DNA of 64,000 nt from Leptasterias polaris (GCA_037783415.1 JAZGTN010000168.1:682001-746000), one strand, 5' to 3'; numbered from the stretch's first letter, positions 46,743 through 61,700 are shown. Notes: a model not told the origin generated them from the sequence alone. Program-made: numbers and translations.

Positions 46743-49700
46743 CTGTAACAAATAACAATGTTATTTAAAAATTTGTCAAAAGTTCTTAGTATTCAATTAC
46801 ATTTTCAGTTTATAGACAGGTCACGTTATAATGTTTACTTCCCTCCTTCACAAACCAGCATGACTAAATTTGTACAACACTGCACACAGGCAGCTCAGTC
46901 AATATCTTATATTATGGGATATGAAAAATCAATAAGTTCAACAGAACAGATAAAAAATCTCTTCCACATTGAAAATAAAAGACTATCTGCAATCTGTAAC
47001 AAATAACAATGTTATTTAATTCAATAGAATCCCTCCCAACAGTAGTGCGGGTTTGGGTCTCTAGTAATATAATAAGCGGCACTTATCTGCTGGCTGTCCT
47101 AGACTAATTTTGACAAGGTCAATAAGGATTTAAGGACAATCAAAGTTTCTCATTGTTTCAACTCACTCATTTGAAACAATCATCAGTTTCGTTCTTAGTG
47201 TGAAAGTGTAACGTTTGCACGTTTGTTGTAATGTTGCAAGTTATAAAGTAAGTTTTAAAACTTTTCTCTGAGTGGGGCTAATTAAAATACAAGGGGACAA
47301 TGTTAAGACTAACATTTTTTTATTCCCAAAACTTGTCCTTAACATTTCCTAAAAACCACGGTTAAGAACCACAAAACATGACTGTCACTGTATAATGATC
47401 TCACATGGGATTTTAGTAACATAAAAAAACTCAGCCCTTGAATGTTGGAGTGCAATGAGCGTCACTGAGTGACAGATTTGTGCGCTAAATAATAACAATA
47501 ATAATAATAATAATAATAATAAATAAGATTTGTATAGCGCTGGTATCTAGAAAACTATTCACTGCGCTGAGACCTCGGGAGAGTTAATGATATGCCTGAT
47601 TGAAAAGGTAAGTTTTGAGACGTGATCGAAAAGAAGCAATGTCAGGTTGTGTTCTTAGAGTCTTTGGCAAATTGTTCCATAGGTGGGGTGCTGCAACTGA
47701 AAAACTTCTATCTCCGTAAGCTTTCATCCTGGCAGATGGAACCACAAGCAAGTGGGCATTACTTGACTGTAATTGGCGCACCGGATTGTATGGTGTGACA
47801 AGTTGCTGCAGGTACTGGGGAGATGAGCCATTGACAGACTGGTAGGTTATATATGATGGATTTTGAAAATGATGCATTGTTCAATTGGGAGTCAGTGTAA
47901 TGCTTCGAGGACAGGGACAGACACCACTATAATGTGGCGTGTCGTGGCCGAGCGGATAAGAACACCGAACTCAAGCTCTGGTTTTTCTGATCAGCAGAGT
48001 GTGGGTTCGAATCCCAGTCGTGACACTTGTGTCCTTAAGCAAGACACTTAACCACATGCTTCGTCCTTCGGATGGGACGTTAAGCCGTAGGTCTCGTGTG
48101 TTGTGTAATGCACGTAAAAGAACCCAGTGCACTTATCAAAAAGAGAAGGGGTTCGCCCCGGTGTTCCTGGTTTGATTGGCTGCATATTGCGCAACAGCAC
48201 CTTGTAAACCATTACATGGTGCTATGCAAAGGAATAGGTCTCATACTGTTCAACACGTAACTCCACATACCTTGTAGGAAAAATACTGAGCGCTTTGAGA
48301 CACCCATCGGGAGTATAAAGCGCTATATTAGAACTGCGTATTATTTTTTATTATTATTATTATCATTATTATGAGTTAAAGATCAGTTACCGTGCAAGGT
48401 GGCTGCAACCATGGTTCTCCGTCAATCTGCATTGGAAATCGCTTTAATATTCGGATAGTTACTGTAGAACACTGAGCGAGCCTACGACCTGAGGAGCGGA
48501 TACCAGCCTTGACCTGGCCAGCATGAAGAGCACTCTCCAAGCCTATCACTTCTATCAGTTTGTCACCAATAGCTGAAGATAAAACAATGAAACAGTATTA
48601 ATGTGAAACTAGAATTTGCTGTTGCAAACTGTCTAAGTGGTATAAATGCAAAAATTAGTTAGTGGCCTGACGTTTCGACCCTAGCAGAGTCTTTCTCGAA
48701 GGCTAAATGACAACACAACACACATAAACATGTATACAAGTGTAAGTTTATGTGTGTTATGTTGTCATTTAGCCTTCGAGAAAGACTCTGCTAGGGTCGA
48801 AACGTCAGGCCACTAACTAATTTTTGCAGTAACAATGTGTCCAAATAATGAATTTAGTTTTGGCTGCAACAACACATCCTGCTGACTCTGCCAAAAACAC
48901 AATTGGGAAATGGCTGCACACTCTTGGGTGAATATTTTTTTTGAAGAATAGTTAATAAAAATTTAATGAAACGCGAGGATTGATATTTTTCCATTCTTTA
49001 CGTAGTTTTGAGCAATGTGCCCGTTATTTGAAGCAACGATCAGTCTGATTCAATTTAGCAATTTGGAAAGTCTGAAATTATTTTGTAATTGTTTAATTAT
49101 TACACTATTAGAAAGAACTTAACATTTCAGAAAAACAAACCAAGATTGACCTACATTGTTTAGCAAGGGTAAGGTCGATGCCAGATTGTGTTCCAGTAAC
49201 TGCCGAGTGACCTTCGCTCTCTCGTCTCTTCTGAGCTTTCTTGGCAAGGCGCTTGCGTTTTTTCCCGCTTGGTGTGTCTCCCCAGAGGTTTGACCCTCCA
49301 TAGATACTTGGGATGTTCAAGACGGCAATTCCTTCCAGGGAAGGACCATTGGCTAGATCCAGAGACACTCCATCGCACTAATAATTGGTATGAATCATAA
49401 TAACGACTTCAGTTTACATGGGCTTAAAGCATAATGAACATATTTTCAAGGACTTAATGTTAGTTTGTTGATTCCATCTGCAATTATTTTCATAAATGAT
49501 AATCAAAACATTAAGGATATCAATCAACCTGGATCAACTTGAATCAACTTGAATCAACTTGAATCAACTTGAACCAAATTGAACCAAATTTAATCAACTC
49601 GAATCCACTTGAATCCACTTGAATCCACTTGAATCCACTTGAGTCAACTTGAGTCAACTTGAGTCAACTTGAGTCAACTTGAATCAACTTGAGTCAACTT

Positions 49701-52700
49701 GAGTCAATTTGAATCAACTTGAATCAACTTGAACCACATTGAATCAACTTGATTCTAGTACATCTGGAAGCAAGGAATATTGTGGCATGTCATGGCCAAG
49801 TGGTTTAGTGCACCGGACTCCAGTTCTAGTGCTTAAGTCATCAGGGTGTGGGTTCGAATCCCAGGCATAACACTCGTGTCCTTGACTATAATTGCTTCTC
49901 TTCACCCAGGGGTAAATGGGTACCTGTGAGGGCAGAGATGGTTCTTGTGATTGATTTAGCTTGATGCGCTACATAATAGGCAGTACAAAATAAATAAATA
50001 AATAAGTAAATACTAATAACAAACAGAAAAAATAATAATAAAACAAAATCTAAACCCTGAAAGCTACACTAGAACAAAATACAGAAGTAAGGTTCCTTAT
50101 AATGTAAAGGAACTTTCGTTCCTTCGATATGTCAATCTTTTTAACTACTGAGTGACGCACTTACCATAATGTCAATGTCTTCATGAAGGTTCTTGCAAGT
50201 AGCGGCAAATGTTTCCGATGTACCAAACTCAAAGTACCAGAGTTTGTTCTTCATACGACTGTTGAATCTCTCCGGGTGTTTCTCTCTCATAGTGTGGAAT
50301 CGGTGAGCAATGGAGGCATCCTGTGTTCCCACGATAACAAAGAATTAGCCTCAAAATCAGCCTTTTTATAACCAGTATTGATTCTTGACTCAGGAATTAT
50401 ATTTGATCAAAATAACTCGCAACACAGAGAAGTACTCAATACTTACGTGCAATATGAACTCAACAAAAAGCCTGTTGAATTTAAAATTCTGTTGCATTGC
50501 AGTTTACTTCTTATGGTATAATAATGCTATTTGCTTATCATTACGGGAAAGCTCCATTAAAGCATTTCTGAGTTTGACCACGAAAACACAAAAAGTATAC
50601 ATCCGTTTTAATGAGTGGGTGTTTTTACATTGAATTACTTGGGTCATTCAACTTTATGGACGAGCAGTTAATCTGTCCGGGGCAGTCAGCAGCAAAGCAG
50701 TCAGCAGCAAAGCAGTCAGCAGCCCTAATGGTTTGTGCATGATCCAATTAAGTCCACCCTTTGGAAAAGAAAATTACATGGAGATACCAGGTGTGAGTTG
50801 CCAGACGAAATGGATGTGTTTTTTTTAGCCTCTTTCTTTAATGGAGCTTTCCCGTATTGTTTTTTGCTATAATAATAAAGATGGTAGCTCACCACTCCAA
50901 TTGAGAAGTAGTTATTGATGATATTATACGGCACAGGATCACCTTGCTCATCTGTACTGGTTGTACTGAACTCAATGTGCCATCTATCGAGGAACATGTC
51001 ATCCGCATTTTGCATGCCGTGTAGCATACTTACTAGGCTACCCCCATCATATCCTAGAAAAGGTTCAAGGATAAAAGGGAAGTATACGTTTGGTAATTAT
51101 TCTTAAAATTAATGGCAATAACAATTTACTTGGTTTGAAGTACAGCAGCTTTCGATAGCATAAAGCATTTTGAGAATCATTTCATATCAAAATCATGTGG
51201 TTATGAAAAAAGATACAGGTTTTTATCCCCCAAAATTTGAATCTGTGAAACATTACTGTCAGATACGTTGTGTTTTCCAATAACGGGTTATTCTTCCTGA
51301 GTGGACATAACTGCTCCAGAATTTTGGTGATATCTCTAAAACACTACCACTATTCAAAATGAAATTTTCACATTTAAATAGGATTAAAACGTTCCCTTTA
51401 AGCTTAATTTGTGTTCAATCATTAGTCAAATTGGGTTTATTTAAAAAAAATCAAACACGAAAGAACATAAGACCATCTATAATCATTGCATGTCGTAAGG
51501 GGTTAGCTTCAATAATTAGACACAAATATACTTTTCTTCAAAAGTGGTTAAATGGATACCTTTTTTTTTAAGTAAACGAATGATGCTTGAGTTCTGTTGC
51601 TCAGAATGCAAGATGAAAACTTTGATTTTCTCTTTAAAAAACAATACATTTGTTCCTGAAAGCATCACAAAATAAATGAGAATTTATTCTTACCTCCTCC
51701 CCAGTTGAGACATCTAGCAAGATCATTTCCAGTTCCCAGAGGTAGGATAGCAACAGGGGGTCGAGGTTCAAACCCTAGTTTGTCTGAGGTTAAAAACACA
51801 AACAAGGGTCATCCAATATTCAAGTGTTCCACATAGACATTGAGATCGATTTTACAGTCGGTCACATTCACATCTTTCATGCAGTTTTCAAACACCAGGC
51901 ACAAAATCGGAGAGTGTTAACATTTTTAAGGCAAAGTGTTAACATTTTTAAGGCTAAGCATAAACATTTTTGTGGTGGTTAGAAGACTTTGTACTTGCTA
52001 TTATTTCACAATAATAAAATAATCAAAAATGATTTCACATCGAGTACCACATACATGCTACAAAGGTGGCAAAGCAGTACTCCAGTTCGAATATTTTAAA
52101 CTCTGATACAAAAATAACAATAATATTAATAGTGGCTTGTTATATAGCGCTCATATCCGTTGCTCAATGACGCTCAGGGCGCTTTAACATCCAGTATTTT
52201 ACTGCAAGGTATGTGGAGCTAGCTACATTTTGAAGTATGAGACCTATTCCTTTACATAGCACCATGTAATGGTTTACAAGGTGCTGTGGCGCAATATGCA
52301 GCCAATCAAACCAGGAACACCGCGGCGAACCCTCTTCTCTTTACGATAAGTGCACTGAGTTCTTTTACGTGCATTACACAACACACGGGACCAACGGCTT
52401 TACGTCCCATCCGAAGGACACAGCAATAATGGTATAGTGTCTTGCTTAAGGACACAAGTGTCACGACCAGGACTTGAACCCACACTCTGCTGAACAGAAA
52501 CACCAGAGGTTGAGTCCGGTGCATACATGTATATCCGCTCGGCCACAACACACCATGATATCTGAGTATTATTCCAACAGCCCAGTACAAGTACTTAGAT
52601 CTCTAAGTATATATAATAATAATAATAATAATAATAACAATAATAATAATAGTAATAAGATTTGTATAGCGCTGGTATCTCGAAAACTATTCACTGCGCT

Positions 52701-55700
52701 GAGACTTCGGGAGAGTTAATGATATGCCTGATTGAAAAGGTAAGTTTCGAGACGTGATCGAAAAGAAGCAATGTCAGGTTGTATTCTTAGAGTCATTGGC
52801 AAATTGTTCCATAGGTGGGGTGCTGCAACTGAAAAACTTCTATCTCCGTAAGCTTTCATCCTGGCAGATGGAACCACAAGCAACAGCCCAGTACAAGTAC
52901 ATACAAGAATGTCACTGAAGTGTATCTTCAAACCACAAATCAATTTTATGTGTTTTAATTTTAAAACCCCAAATACCTACCAATATTGTCTAGTACCCAG
53001 CCTACTGTTCCATCCCCACCACAACAGAGTACCCGGAAATTTTTCACATCTTTGAAAAATTTTAACCTGCAAATGAAAAAATTACAGTGTATTAACAACT
53101 GAAAACAAACATCCTTAAACCAGCCTCAAATAGCTGAGAACAAGACCAAGATGCAATGTAAACCTGTGTGGTGATAGAGACCTGAAAGTAAGAGAAAGAA
53201 TCCTGGACCTAAACATCTGCCGTAGACCCGAGACAAAAAATATGAGTCAAGGGTTTAATATCAATACTTGAAGATGAAAGTTTGAGACAGAGACCTACAC
53301 CAAAGGTCCTTGACAGAGTCCTACACGAAGGTCCTAGACAGAGTCCTACACAAAGGTCCTAGACAGAGTCCTACACAAAGGTCCCAGACAGAGTCCTACA
53401 CAAAGGTCCTAGACAGAGTCCTAGATGTGAAGGTCTGAGACCAGCCTGGGATGAAACACTTGATACAAAAGTTTAATATCAATACCTGAAGGTGAAGGTG
53501 TGAGACAGAGTCTTAGACAAAAGGTCCTAGATAGAGTCCTAGACATGAAGGTCTGAGACCAACTTGGGATGAAACCCTTGATACAAAGGTTTAATATCAA
53601 TACCTGAAGGTGAATGTTTGAGACAGAGTCCTAGACAAAAGGTCCTAGACAGAGTCCTAGACAAAAGGTCCTAGACAGAGTCCTAGACAAAAGGTCCTAG
53701 ACAGAAGGTGCTAGACAGAGTCCTAGACATGAAGGTCTGAGACCAGCCTTGAATGAAACCCTTGATACAAAGGTTTAATATCAATACCTGAAGGTGAATG
53801 TTTGAGACAGAGTCCTAGACAAAAGGTCCTAGACAGAGTCCTAGACAAAAGGTCCTAGACAGAGTCCTAGACAAAAGGTCCTAGACAGAGTCCTAGACAA
53901 AAGGTCCTAGACAGAGTGCTAGACGTGAAGGTTTGAGACCAACCTGGGACGAAGGTATGAGACAGAGTCTAGAAGACCTGTGAAGGTCTTAAACCAACCT
54001 CTGAGATCAACAGCCTGAGACAAAGTACGAGACCTAAAGGTCTGATACCACCCTTGAACCCATTTTGCTCTGGGTAGATCTTACATGAGATGTTGCAAGC
54101 AAAAGCAAAACCACTTCTATAGGGATCACTGTTTTTCAGCAAGTTACAAGGATTTCTTTTTTGACACTAACAATACTGTGTAAAAGTTGTGTACTTTTTA
54201 GTCTCACACCCACTTATGCTTGTACATTCAGTAAACATTATGTCATCTTACCCGGGCATAGGGCCACCTTTACTGAGGTCATACACCTGACGTGGATTGA
54301 GCAGGTACTGGAATTTGCGCATAATTCGTTCTCCTTGTCGACCCCCACTTTTTGGGTTGATAAAAACAACTAAAGGATGAGAGCCTGGTAGTGGAGTGAT
54401 CTGATAATCAAAGAGATAAGAGAAATATCACAACAGGAGGCAATATGAATTTGTCCACTAAGGTGAAGCGCAACACCTGGTAAATAATAATTACTTGTCT
54501 AGCCACGTTCGTACTTCCTGCGAATTCGAATGCAAAGCGAATTTTGACGTCACGGCTCTGTTTTCGCTGTGAATGTTTTGCAGGAATTTAGCACATTTCA
54601 ACTGTTGCGAATTGTTCGTTACGAATAAGTGATGTAAAAATTCGCTTTGTAGTATGAACAGGCCTTCAGTTGTGCATGCTCAATCAAGTTTCGCACAAAG
54701 AACAACCACTTTCACCCAAACAACAAGCCCATTCAAATTGACACAGTATTCAGTGTCATTTTATTATTATTTCACAATAAGCTTTTGTTTTGAGTTATTA
54801 CACAGAAAGAGGCATTTATTTTCGCGTATAAGTTAAATCTTCTCACTTTCAAAGTTCTTTATGGCCTATCTCCTGACTATATATCTGATCTTCTCCATAA
54901 ATATATTCCTGTTCGTCCTCTCCGATCTGCTGGCCTATCCCTACTGACGCAAACTACTTTTTCCACTAAATTCTATGGTCAAAGAGCCTTCAACTACATT
55001 GCACCTTCGTTATGGAACGACTTACATGTACCTCTTCATGTTCACCAAGCTGGCTCTCTTCAGATTTTCAAGGGACTTTTGAAGACTTCTTTGTTTGAAT
55101 CTATATTTTTGTAACTTGCTTTTTATTTATTTCACTGTTTTCTATTTTGTGTTGCGCAGGCTCCTGCATTATGCGCTATACAAATATCTTGTATTATTAT
55201 TATTATAAAAACTGAAAACCAAACTTATCACAAGAAATCCTTAGCATGTTAAAAAACTGTTTGCAGCAAAGGTCGCACTGAGGTTAGCACTTGTTTCCTT
55301 TGATCTCACCTGTAGCCCTTGGCCTTCCATTGACATCGAGTCTGTCCTTGTCACAAGCTTTTTTGGTCCTTCTACATCGTCAGATGTGTTACTGTCTTTA
55401 GGGGTTAAGGTACTTCTTCTCTCCTGATCAAAATAAGAAAATTATGTCATGAGTTTAAAGTTCAAGACTAATTTGATAGCTGTCGGGTCAATGTCCCCAC
55501 AAAACATTGAATTGATTTTGAAAAGTCTGTAAATGAACAGTCATTCTAATCACCAACAGGAACGGCACATCATTTGCATAATAAGAGACAATTCATTCAA
55601 ATCTTGTACATTTTAACATAAACCTTTGTCTTCCTAGGGGCAGGGTAAATTCATAAACACCTTCTAGTTGTCAAGAAACAAAAACCATACCAGTTAGTGA

Positions 55701-58700
55701 TAATTATCTGCAAGAAAAATTATTTATGTAGAAACATTTTCCTGGTGATTTATACAAATACATGTAGTTTTTCCAACACAAATATCCCATATTTCTGTAA
55801 ACAATAATGAAAGATTAAACATCATACACCAGTACACATATTCTTTTTTAAATTTGTAAACATTTAAAAATTATAAATCAAGGCCACGGACAGCCACTTC
55901 AAGGTGAGGGCAACACTAAACTATTGACCCAAATCAACTGCCACCAGGGGCACGTTGCCACCTACTCCTGGGGCTGAAACAGGGTTACCCCTTCACAGTC
56001 CATTAGGATGTAGGCATGGGTATCATCCACTATAGGAGCCTGGCTGGTAGAGCAGTATGCACTACCTTCCCAACTTTAACAACAAAATGAAAAGAATCAC
56101 TAACCTTGATATTTAAATGTGATAAGTTTATAAAAAACCAACATTTGAAAAAAATATTGTTTCTGTGACTTTTCAATTATTTTTTTTCTTTTCTTTGTTC
56201 ACTGCATTGAGCTGAACTGTCACTGCAAATCCTCATGACACAATAGCTTACCTCAATATTGGCTGACGCAGACTTGCCGTGAGTTGATTTTCGTACAGAA
56301 TTTACTCGACCCTAAAAAGATGTGGATGAATAAAATAAAAGATAGAGGAATGGGATAGAGAGTGGTAATGCCATGTGTGGTGAACAGACGGTAACATGTA
56401 GATTGAGTTGAAATACATTGTGTTGTTGATAAAGGAATGGCGACATGCACAAAAGGTGAATTATTTAAAATAAAATATAAAAAAAATTACTAACACATGC
56501 TTTGGGAATGGAGAAATTTGTGAATGGCAGGAATTTTTTGTAGCAGAAGGAAGGTCGGAGATGGGAGGACGGTGGTTTATTGATTGAAAATGGGAGAGAG
56601 AAATTGTTAGAGGGAAAAAAAGAGGAAAGAGGGTTGACCTGCTTTGGGTTTGGGTTTCTTTTTAATTCTTTACAGGTTTTATCTTGATTAATCTAAATCA
56701 TTGTTAAAATAAAACAATCACAAAAGAATCATATGTATTGGGGTTAAACAAAAAACTGGTTTAACGTGCTGTAACGCCTAAGAATTATATGTATCATCAT
56801 ATATAGCAAATGTTGAAAACAATGTCAAATTATGAAGCAGTGTCTACAGCGATGTCTCTTTTCTAACTCTACATTTTACATTTTTTTGTACCAGTGATTT
56901 CCCTTCCCTGCACTGAGAAGAAATTTAATTTCCTTGCATAAAAACTTAAATGCGTATGATAATGCACAGCCACCCAATAAACAACTCTGGTACTTTTTTT
57001 CCAGAAACTCATCATTTATCAACCCTCTCCCAAAGGTGTCATGACCGAGCAGATTAGAGCATTGAATTCAAGTTCTTGTGGTCAAGTCATCGGAGTCATC
57101 CCAGTCATGACACTTGTGTCTTTGAGCAAGATGCTTTAATATAATTGCTTCTCTTCACCCAGGGGTATAAATGGGTAGGGTAGAGGTTGATATTGTGCTT
57201 GAAAAAGCCTTTAGAGCGCTACGGCAGCCCAGGGCTGAATGCTCCCAGAGGAGCTGAGAAAAATTAAAGGAATGTATTGGCCCAATGAACAGGACACTAA
57301 TGTAAAGTGCATTGATGCCTTATTGTAAAATGTTATTATTGATGCAAAGCCACTAAAAACAAGGAAATAAGATAGAGGTACATATTAGTAGAAGAAACAT
57401 GAAAGCAGATAATCACACCTGATGGAGTAACAATCTAATTTGAAAAAGATAATCATGCAAGTTAGTAGATAAGCTGCAACACCAAAGCAAAAATAAAAAA
57501 ATAAAGGCCTTCCCAACTCCAACTGCCAATGACTTTAAATCCATGTCACATTATTCTAGAATAGCCGACAGAGGATGAACTTAGAACAATGTCAAAGTTG
57601 AGGTTTGGATCAGTGAGTATGGGCACCTACCAGAACAGCTGGGCAGATAGCAGTTGGTGGAAGGATGTGGTCTCTAAATTCACCCATGTTGCATTCAGGT
57701 TTGACTAACGATGCACACTTGTTGTGTAACTGAATCCATGATAGAAAATAGAAAATAAGAGAATCAATTTACAGTACAACAGTTACTAGAACATTACATA
57801 CAAAATAAGAGAATCAAAATAAGTCCAATCAATCCTTTTCAAGACCTACTGTATAATTTTTCATATTTTCAAAGGGAACGTATACCTTTGGTTTTTGGAA
57901 CCGTACGATTGTTTTAATCCTATATAAATGTAGATATATACAATTAAACTAACCTGTGAAAATTTCATTTCAAATGGTGGTAGTGTTTTTGAGATATCGC
58001 CAAAAATCCGGAGCGCTTATGTCAATGCCTGAATAATAATTTGTAATTTGAATACACAATCTGAGATTCAAATAAAAAAAATGATATCTTTTTCCTTAAC
58101 CACATTACTTCGAAGTGAACTGATTCTCAAAATGCTTTATACTATATCGAAAGCTGCTGTAGCCTTCTAACCAAGTAAGTTGTTATTGCCATTAATTTTA
58201 AGAGTGATTACCAAACGTATACATTCCCTTCAAGGCATGTATGTAAAGAGACACTTTTAAAACGGTATTTAATTAAGGCCAGTGAATGTTTTGACATTCA
58301 CATCAACAATTTCATGGTCCAAGATAGCCTGTGTGGTGCCCATTGCCCTCTCCTAGTTAAACTATAGAGGGCCCACTGTACTGTGAATCGATTGCCCTCT
58401 CCTAGTTAAACTATAGACCTTTCTTTTGCAACGTCACAGCCCGAGTTTTTGCCAACCCAGGTTGGAAAAGTATGGAAAACCATAACTGCAAATCAAAAAC
58501 AGATTGCCACAGTTTGTAGCAGTGTTACACAAATATTCAAAAATAGTGTTGAATTTGTTGGAAACAAATCAACCAATCATGGAAGGTATTTCCGTTCATG
58601 AATCTTTACAGAAAATGTTGAATTTGGTCACAACATTTTTTAACACGATTGAATGTTTTGCTAACATTCGGCCGTCCATGCCAACCGGCGCACTTTGTTT

Positions 58701-61700
58701 ATCAACAAAAGAAAGGTCTATAGAGGGCCAACTGTACAGTGAATCGATTGCCCTCTCCTAGTTAAACTATAGAGGGCCCACTGTACTGTGAATCATTTAA
58801 TTGACTCCACTTATCTTACCATGATCTTGCACCAGCGACAGTGAAGACCAGTTACACCATAACTCTTGATTGATTTCTTGCAGCGATCACACTTTCCATG
58901 ACAGTTTCCCTCCACCCAGTGGTGGTTCATGACCTAAGAAAATAATTGCAGAGAAAAAAAGACTGTTAAGAAGTATGACAAAACATAAAAATGTATGGCT
59001 GGAATACAGAAACCCAACAAACAAACCTGTAGATGGTTGGGGAATGAAGTGCAGAGTCCATCAAAATCCAATAACAACATGATACAGAAACCCATCATCC
59101 AACGCTGTACAATGTTGGATTATAAAGTGCTGAGTCAATCAAATCCTCCAAAAACATAAACAGAAACCGTACAACTAAACCTGTCCCGATGTTGGAGTAT
59201 ACTGTTCCGCCATGACTCGCCACAAAATAATAAGAAGACTAGTGTTCAATGGTTATTCCTTAGCCAAACTAACCATTGTTCAAATTATACTTTACAAATA
59301 AACATAAAAACATCTACACCATTACTTAACACATGTACATGTAAGAAGCGAGTGTCTCTTGATAAAGCAATGTTAGAGGGGGAAAAAAAAAAACCTGTTA
59401 AGATATCTTTTCCACCTATCTGCCTGTTAAAAGGCACTGAACACGTTTGGTAATTGTCAAAGACCAGTATTCTCACTTGGTGTATCCCAACATATGCATA
59501 AAATAACAAGCCTGTGAAAATTTGGACTCAATTGGTCATTGAAGTTGCAAGAAAATGATGAAAGAAAAAACACCCTTGTTGTACAAATTAGTGTGCTTTC
59601 AGATTGGAATAAAAGGCTTCTGGCCAGAAAGAAGTCTTATTATTTTAGTGAGAAATTACCTCTTTCTCAAAAACTACGTTACTTCAGAGGGAGTCGTTTC
59701 TCACAATGTTTTATACTATCAACAGCTCTCCGTTGCTCGTTACCAAGTAAGTTTTTATGCTAATATATATTTTGAGTAATTACCAAACGTGTCCAGTGCA
59801 CATATTTGTCCAAGGACAGGAAAGGTGCACAAAATAAAGAGAACTCATTTTGAAAAAGCATTAGATGCAGTTGATACATGAAGTGTCACTGGTTTATATA
59901 TTTGTTTAAAGTGGTTGAACATTGGACTTGAAGCACTGTAGGGATGGAGATGGTACTTCTTTAAAAGTGGTTGAACATTGGACTTGAAGCACTGTAGGGA
60001 TGGAGATGGTACTTCTTTAAAAGTGGTTCCAGACTCAAGGTGCAACCATGAATGTCAGACTCTGCACATTCAACATTTTCTTTTATAAACGCCAACTAAT
60101 CCAACATGCAGACAAATTTCATCGAAGTGGTAAACAATGGCGACTACAGAAAAACATGTACACAATCACCCCTGCACTCAGCGTAGTTGTACTTTCATAA
60201 CTTTTTCTGCGAACAATTTCTCTGGTGACATGCAAGAGCTTTAAGCTTGGTTCATACTTCCTGCAAATGCAAATGCGAAGCAAATTTTGATGTCACAGTT
60301 GAGCTGTGCTCAACTCCTGCGAAACACTTGCAGCAAAAACAGAGCTGTGACGTCAAAATTTGCTTCGCATTTAGGAAGTATGAATCCAACATGCAGACAA
60401 ATTTTTACAAAATGGTAAACGATGGTGATGATAGAGATACATACATGTACACATTCACCCATGCACTCAGTGTAGATGTACAAATGTACTTTTGTAACAT
60501 TTTCTGCAAACAATTCAGCATTTCTCTGAAGACATGCAAGAGCCCAACAGTGTGCCTCCAATAATAAATAAACACATCCACAGTTCGTGCACATTTGAAT
60601 ACATCAAGTTATTGGCTCAAAAATAAACTGAATATTCATTGCTCGATATTGCACATGACAGCTTGAAGGTTTTGCATGGTGTTAACATTTTTTAGTTTTT
60701 CAGTTTGTGCAATGCTATAAATCTCACTATCATCGATGAGCAGGATTTTGATTATAGTTTACACAGTAGCTGTATCTAGTTTTCACTTAGTCTTGACAAG
60801 TCTTCCCTGGTCATCTGTACATGTAAAAATTAACTCTTTCAGTGCCTGTTTTTTCTGCATTTTGAACCTTAAATGCCCAGCTTTTTCAGCTCTTTCGAAA
60901 TTAGAAAATATAAATAATCTTTCTCACCAAGCAAAATATATCTTGCCGACTTGTGTTGCCTTGGTACATCCCAAAGTCAACAGTATTTCATGAGTGATAT
61001 TGCCCTTTTGTAATAACATGGGTTGAACATTTACGATTGATGACACTACTTGAGTTCATAAAAAAGATCGTACATGTACGACCTTGACACTGAAAGAGTT
61101 GAACACAATCCAAAACCTACTTGGCAACAGTTAGGTTTACTCACATTACGTTCTACAAACAAAAGTATTACCAATATTACAAACATGACAAGGTTTTTAT
61201 TTACAATCAGAACCTACCGGTACTTCCCCCCAAATCTCAGCATCTCGTTTGGATAGGCATTGTTGTCGTGCAGTGGCAGTCAGTAAGTATAATAAGAAGG
61301 GTGGCAATGTTAATACAGAGCTGCAACAAGCATTGAGCCTTCGTTTAACGTGTACACGAACTTCGTCAAAACGTTAAGGTACACACACACAAAGTTGACA
61401 CTGAAATTTGGTATGACTTTGTTTGAGAAATTCAGAACATCTCTACTTGTATTATCAAAAAGTCAAATTAAGGTGTCATACTCTATTTTGCATTTACCTG
61501 TTCAAATTTGTGTCAGGTATGAACTGGCAATTGTATAAAAATGTGGCAAAATTTCTGATTTCTTTTTAATTCAACTCGCTGAACTATTGACAGCTCAAAG
61601 ATTATTGTATTCATACAGATCGTCATGACGTCATGCAAAGGAAACGACGAAAAAACAAAGCATCCAAGTTTTAGTAACCCTTCAAACCTTTAGAGCATGT

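Noticed and set aside
46758..47006. 82-codon plus-strand frame
   Set aside because: It is the copied insertion shared with 40771-40987, with no coding signature.
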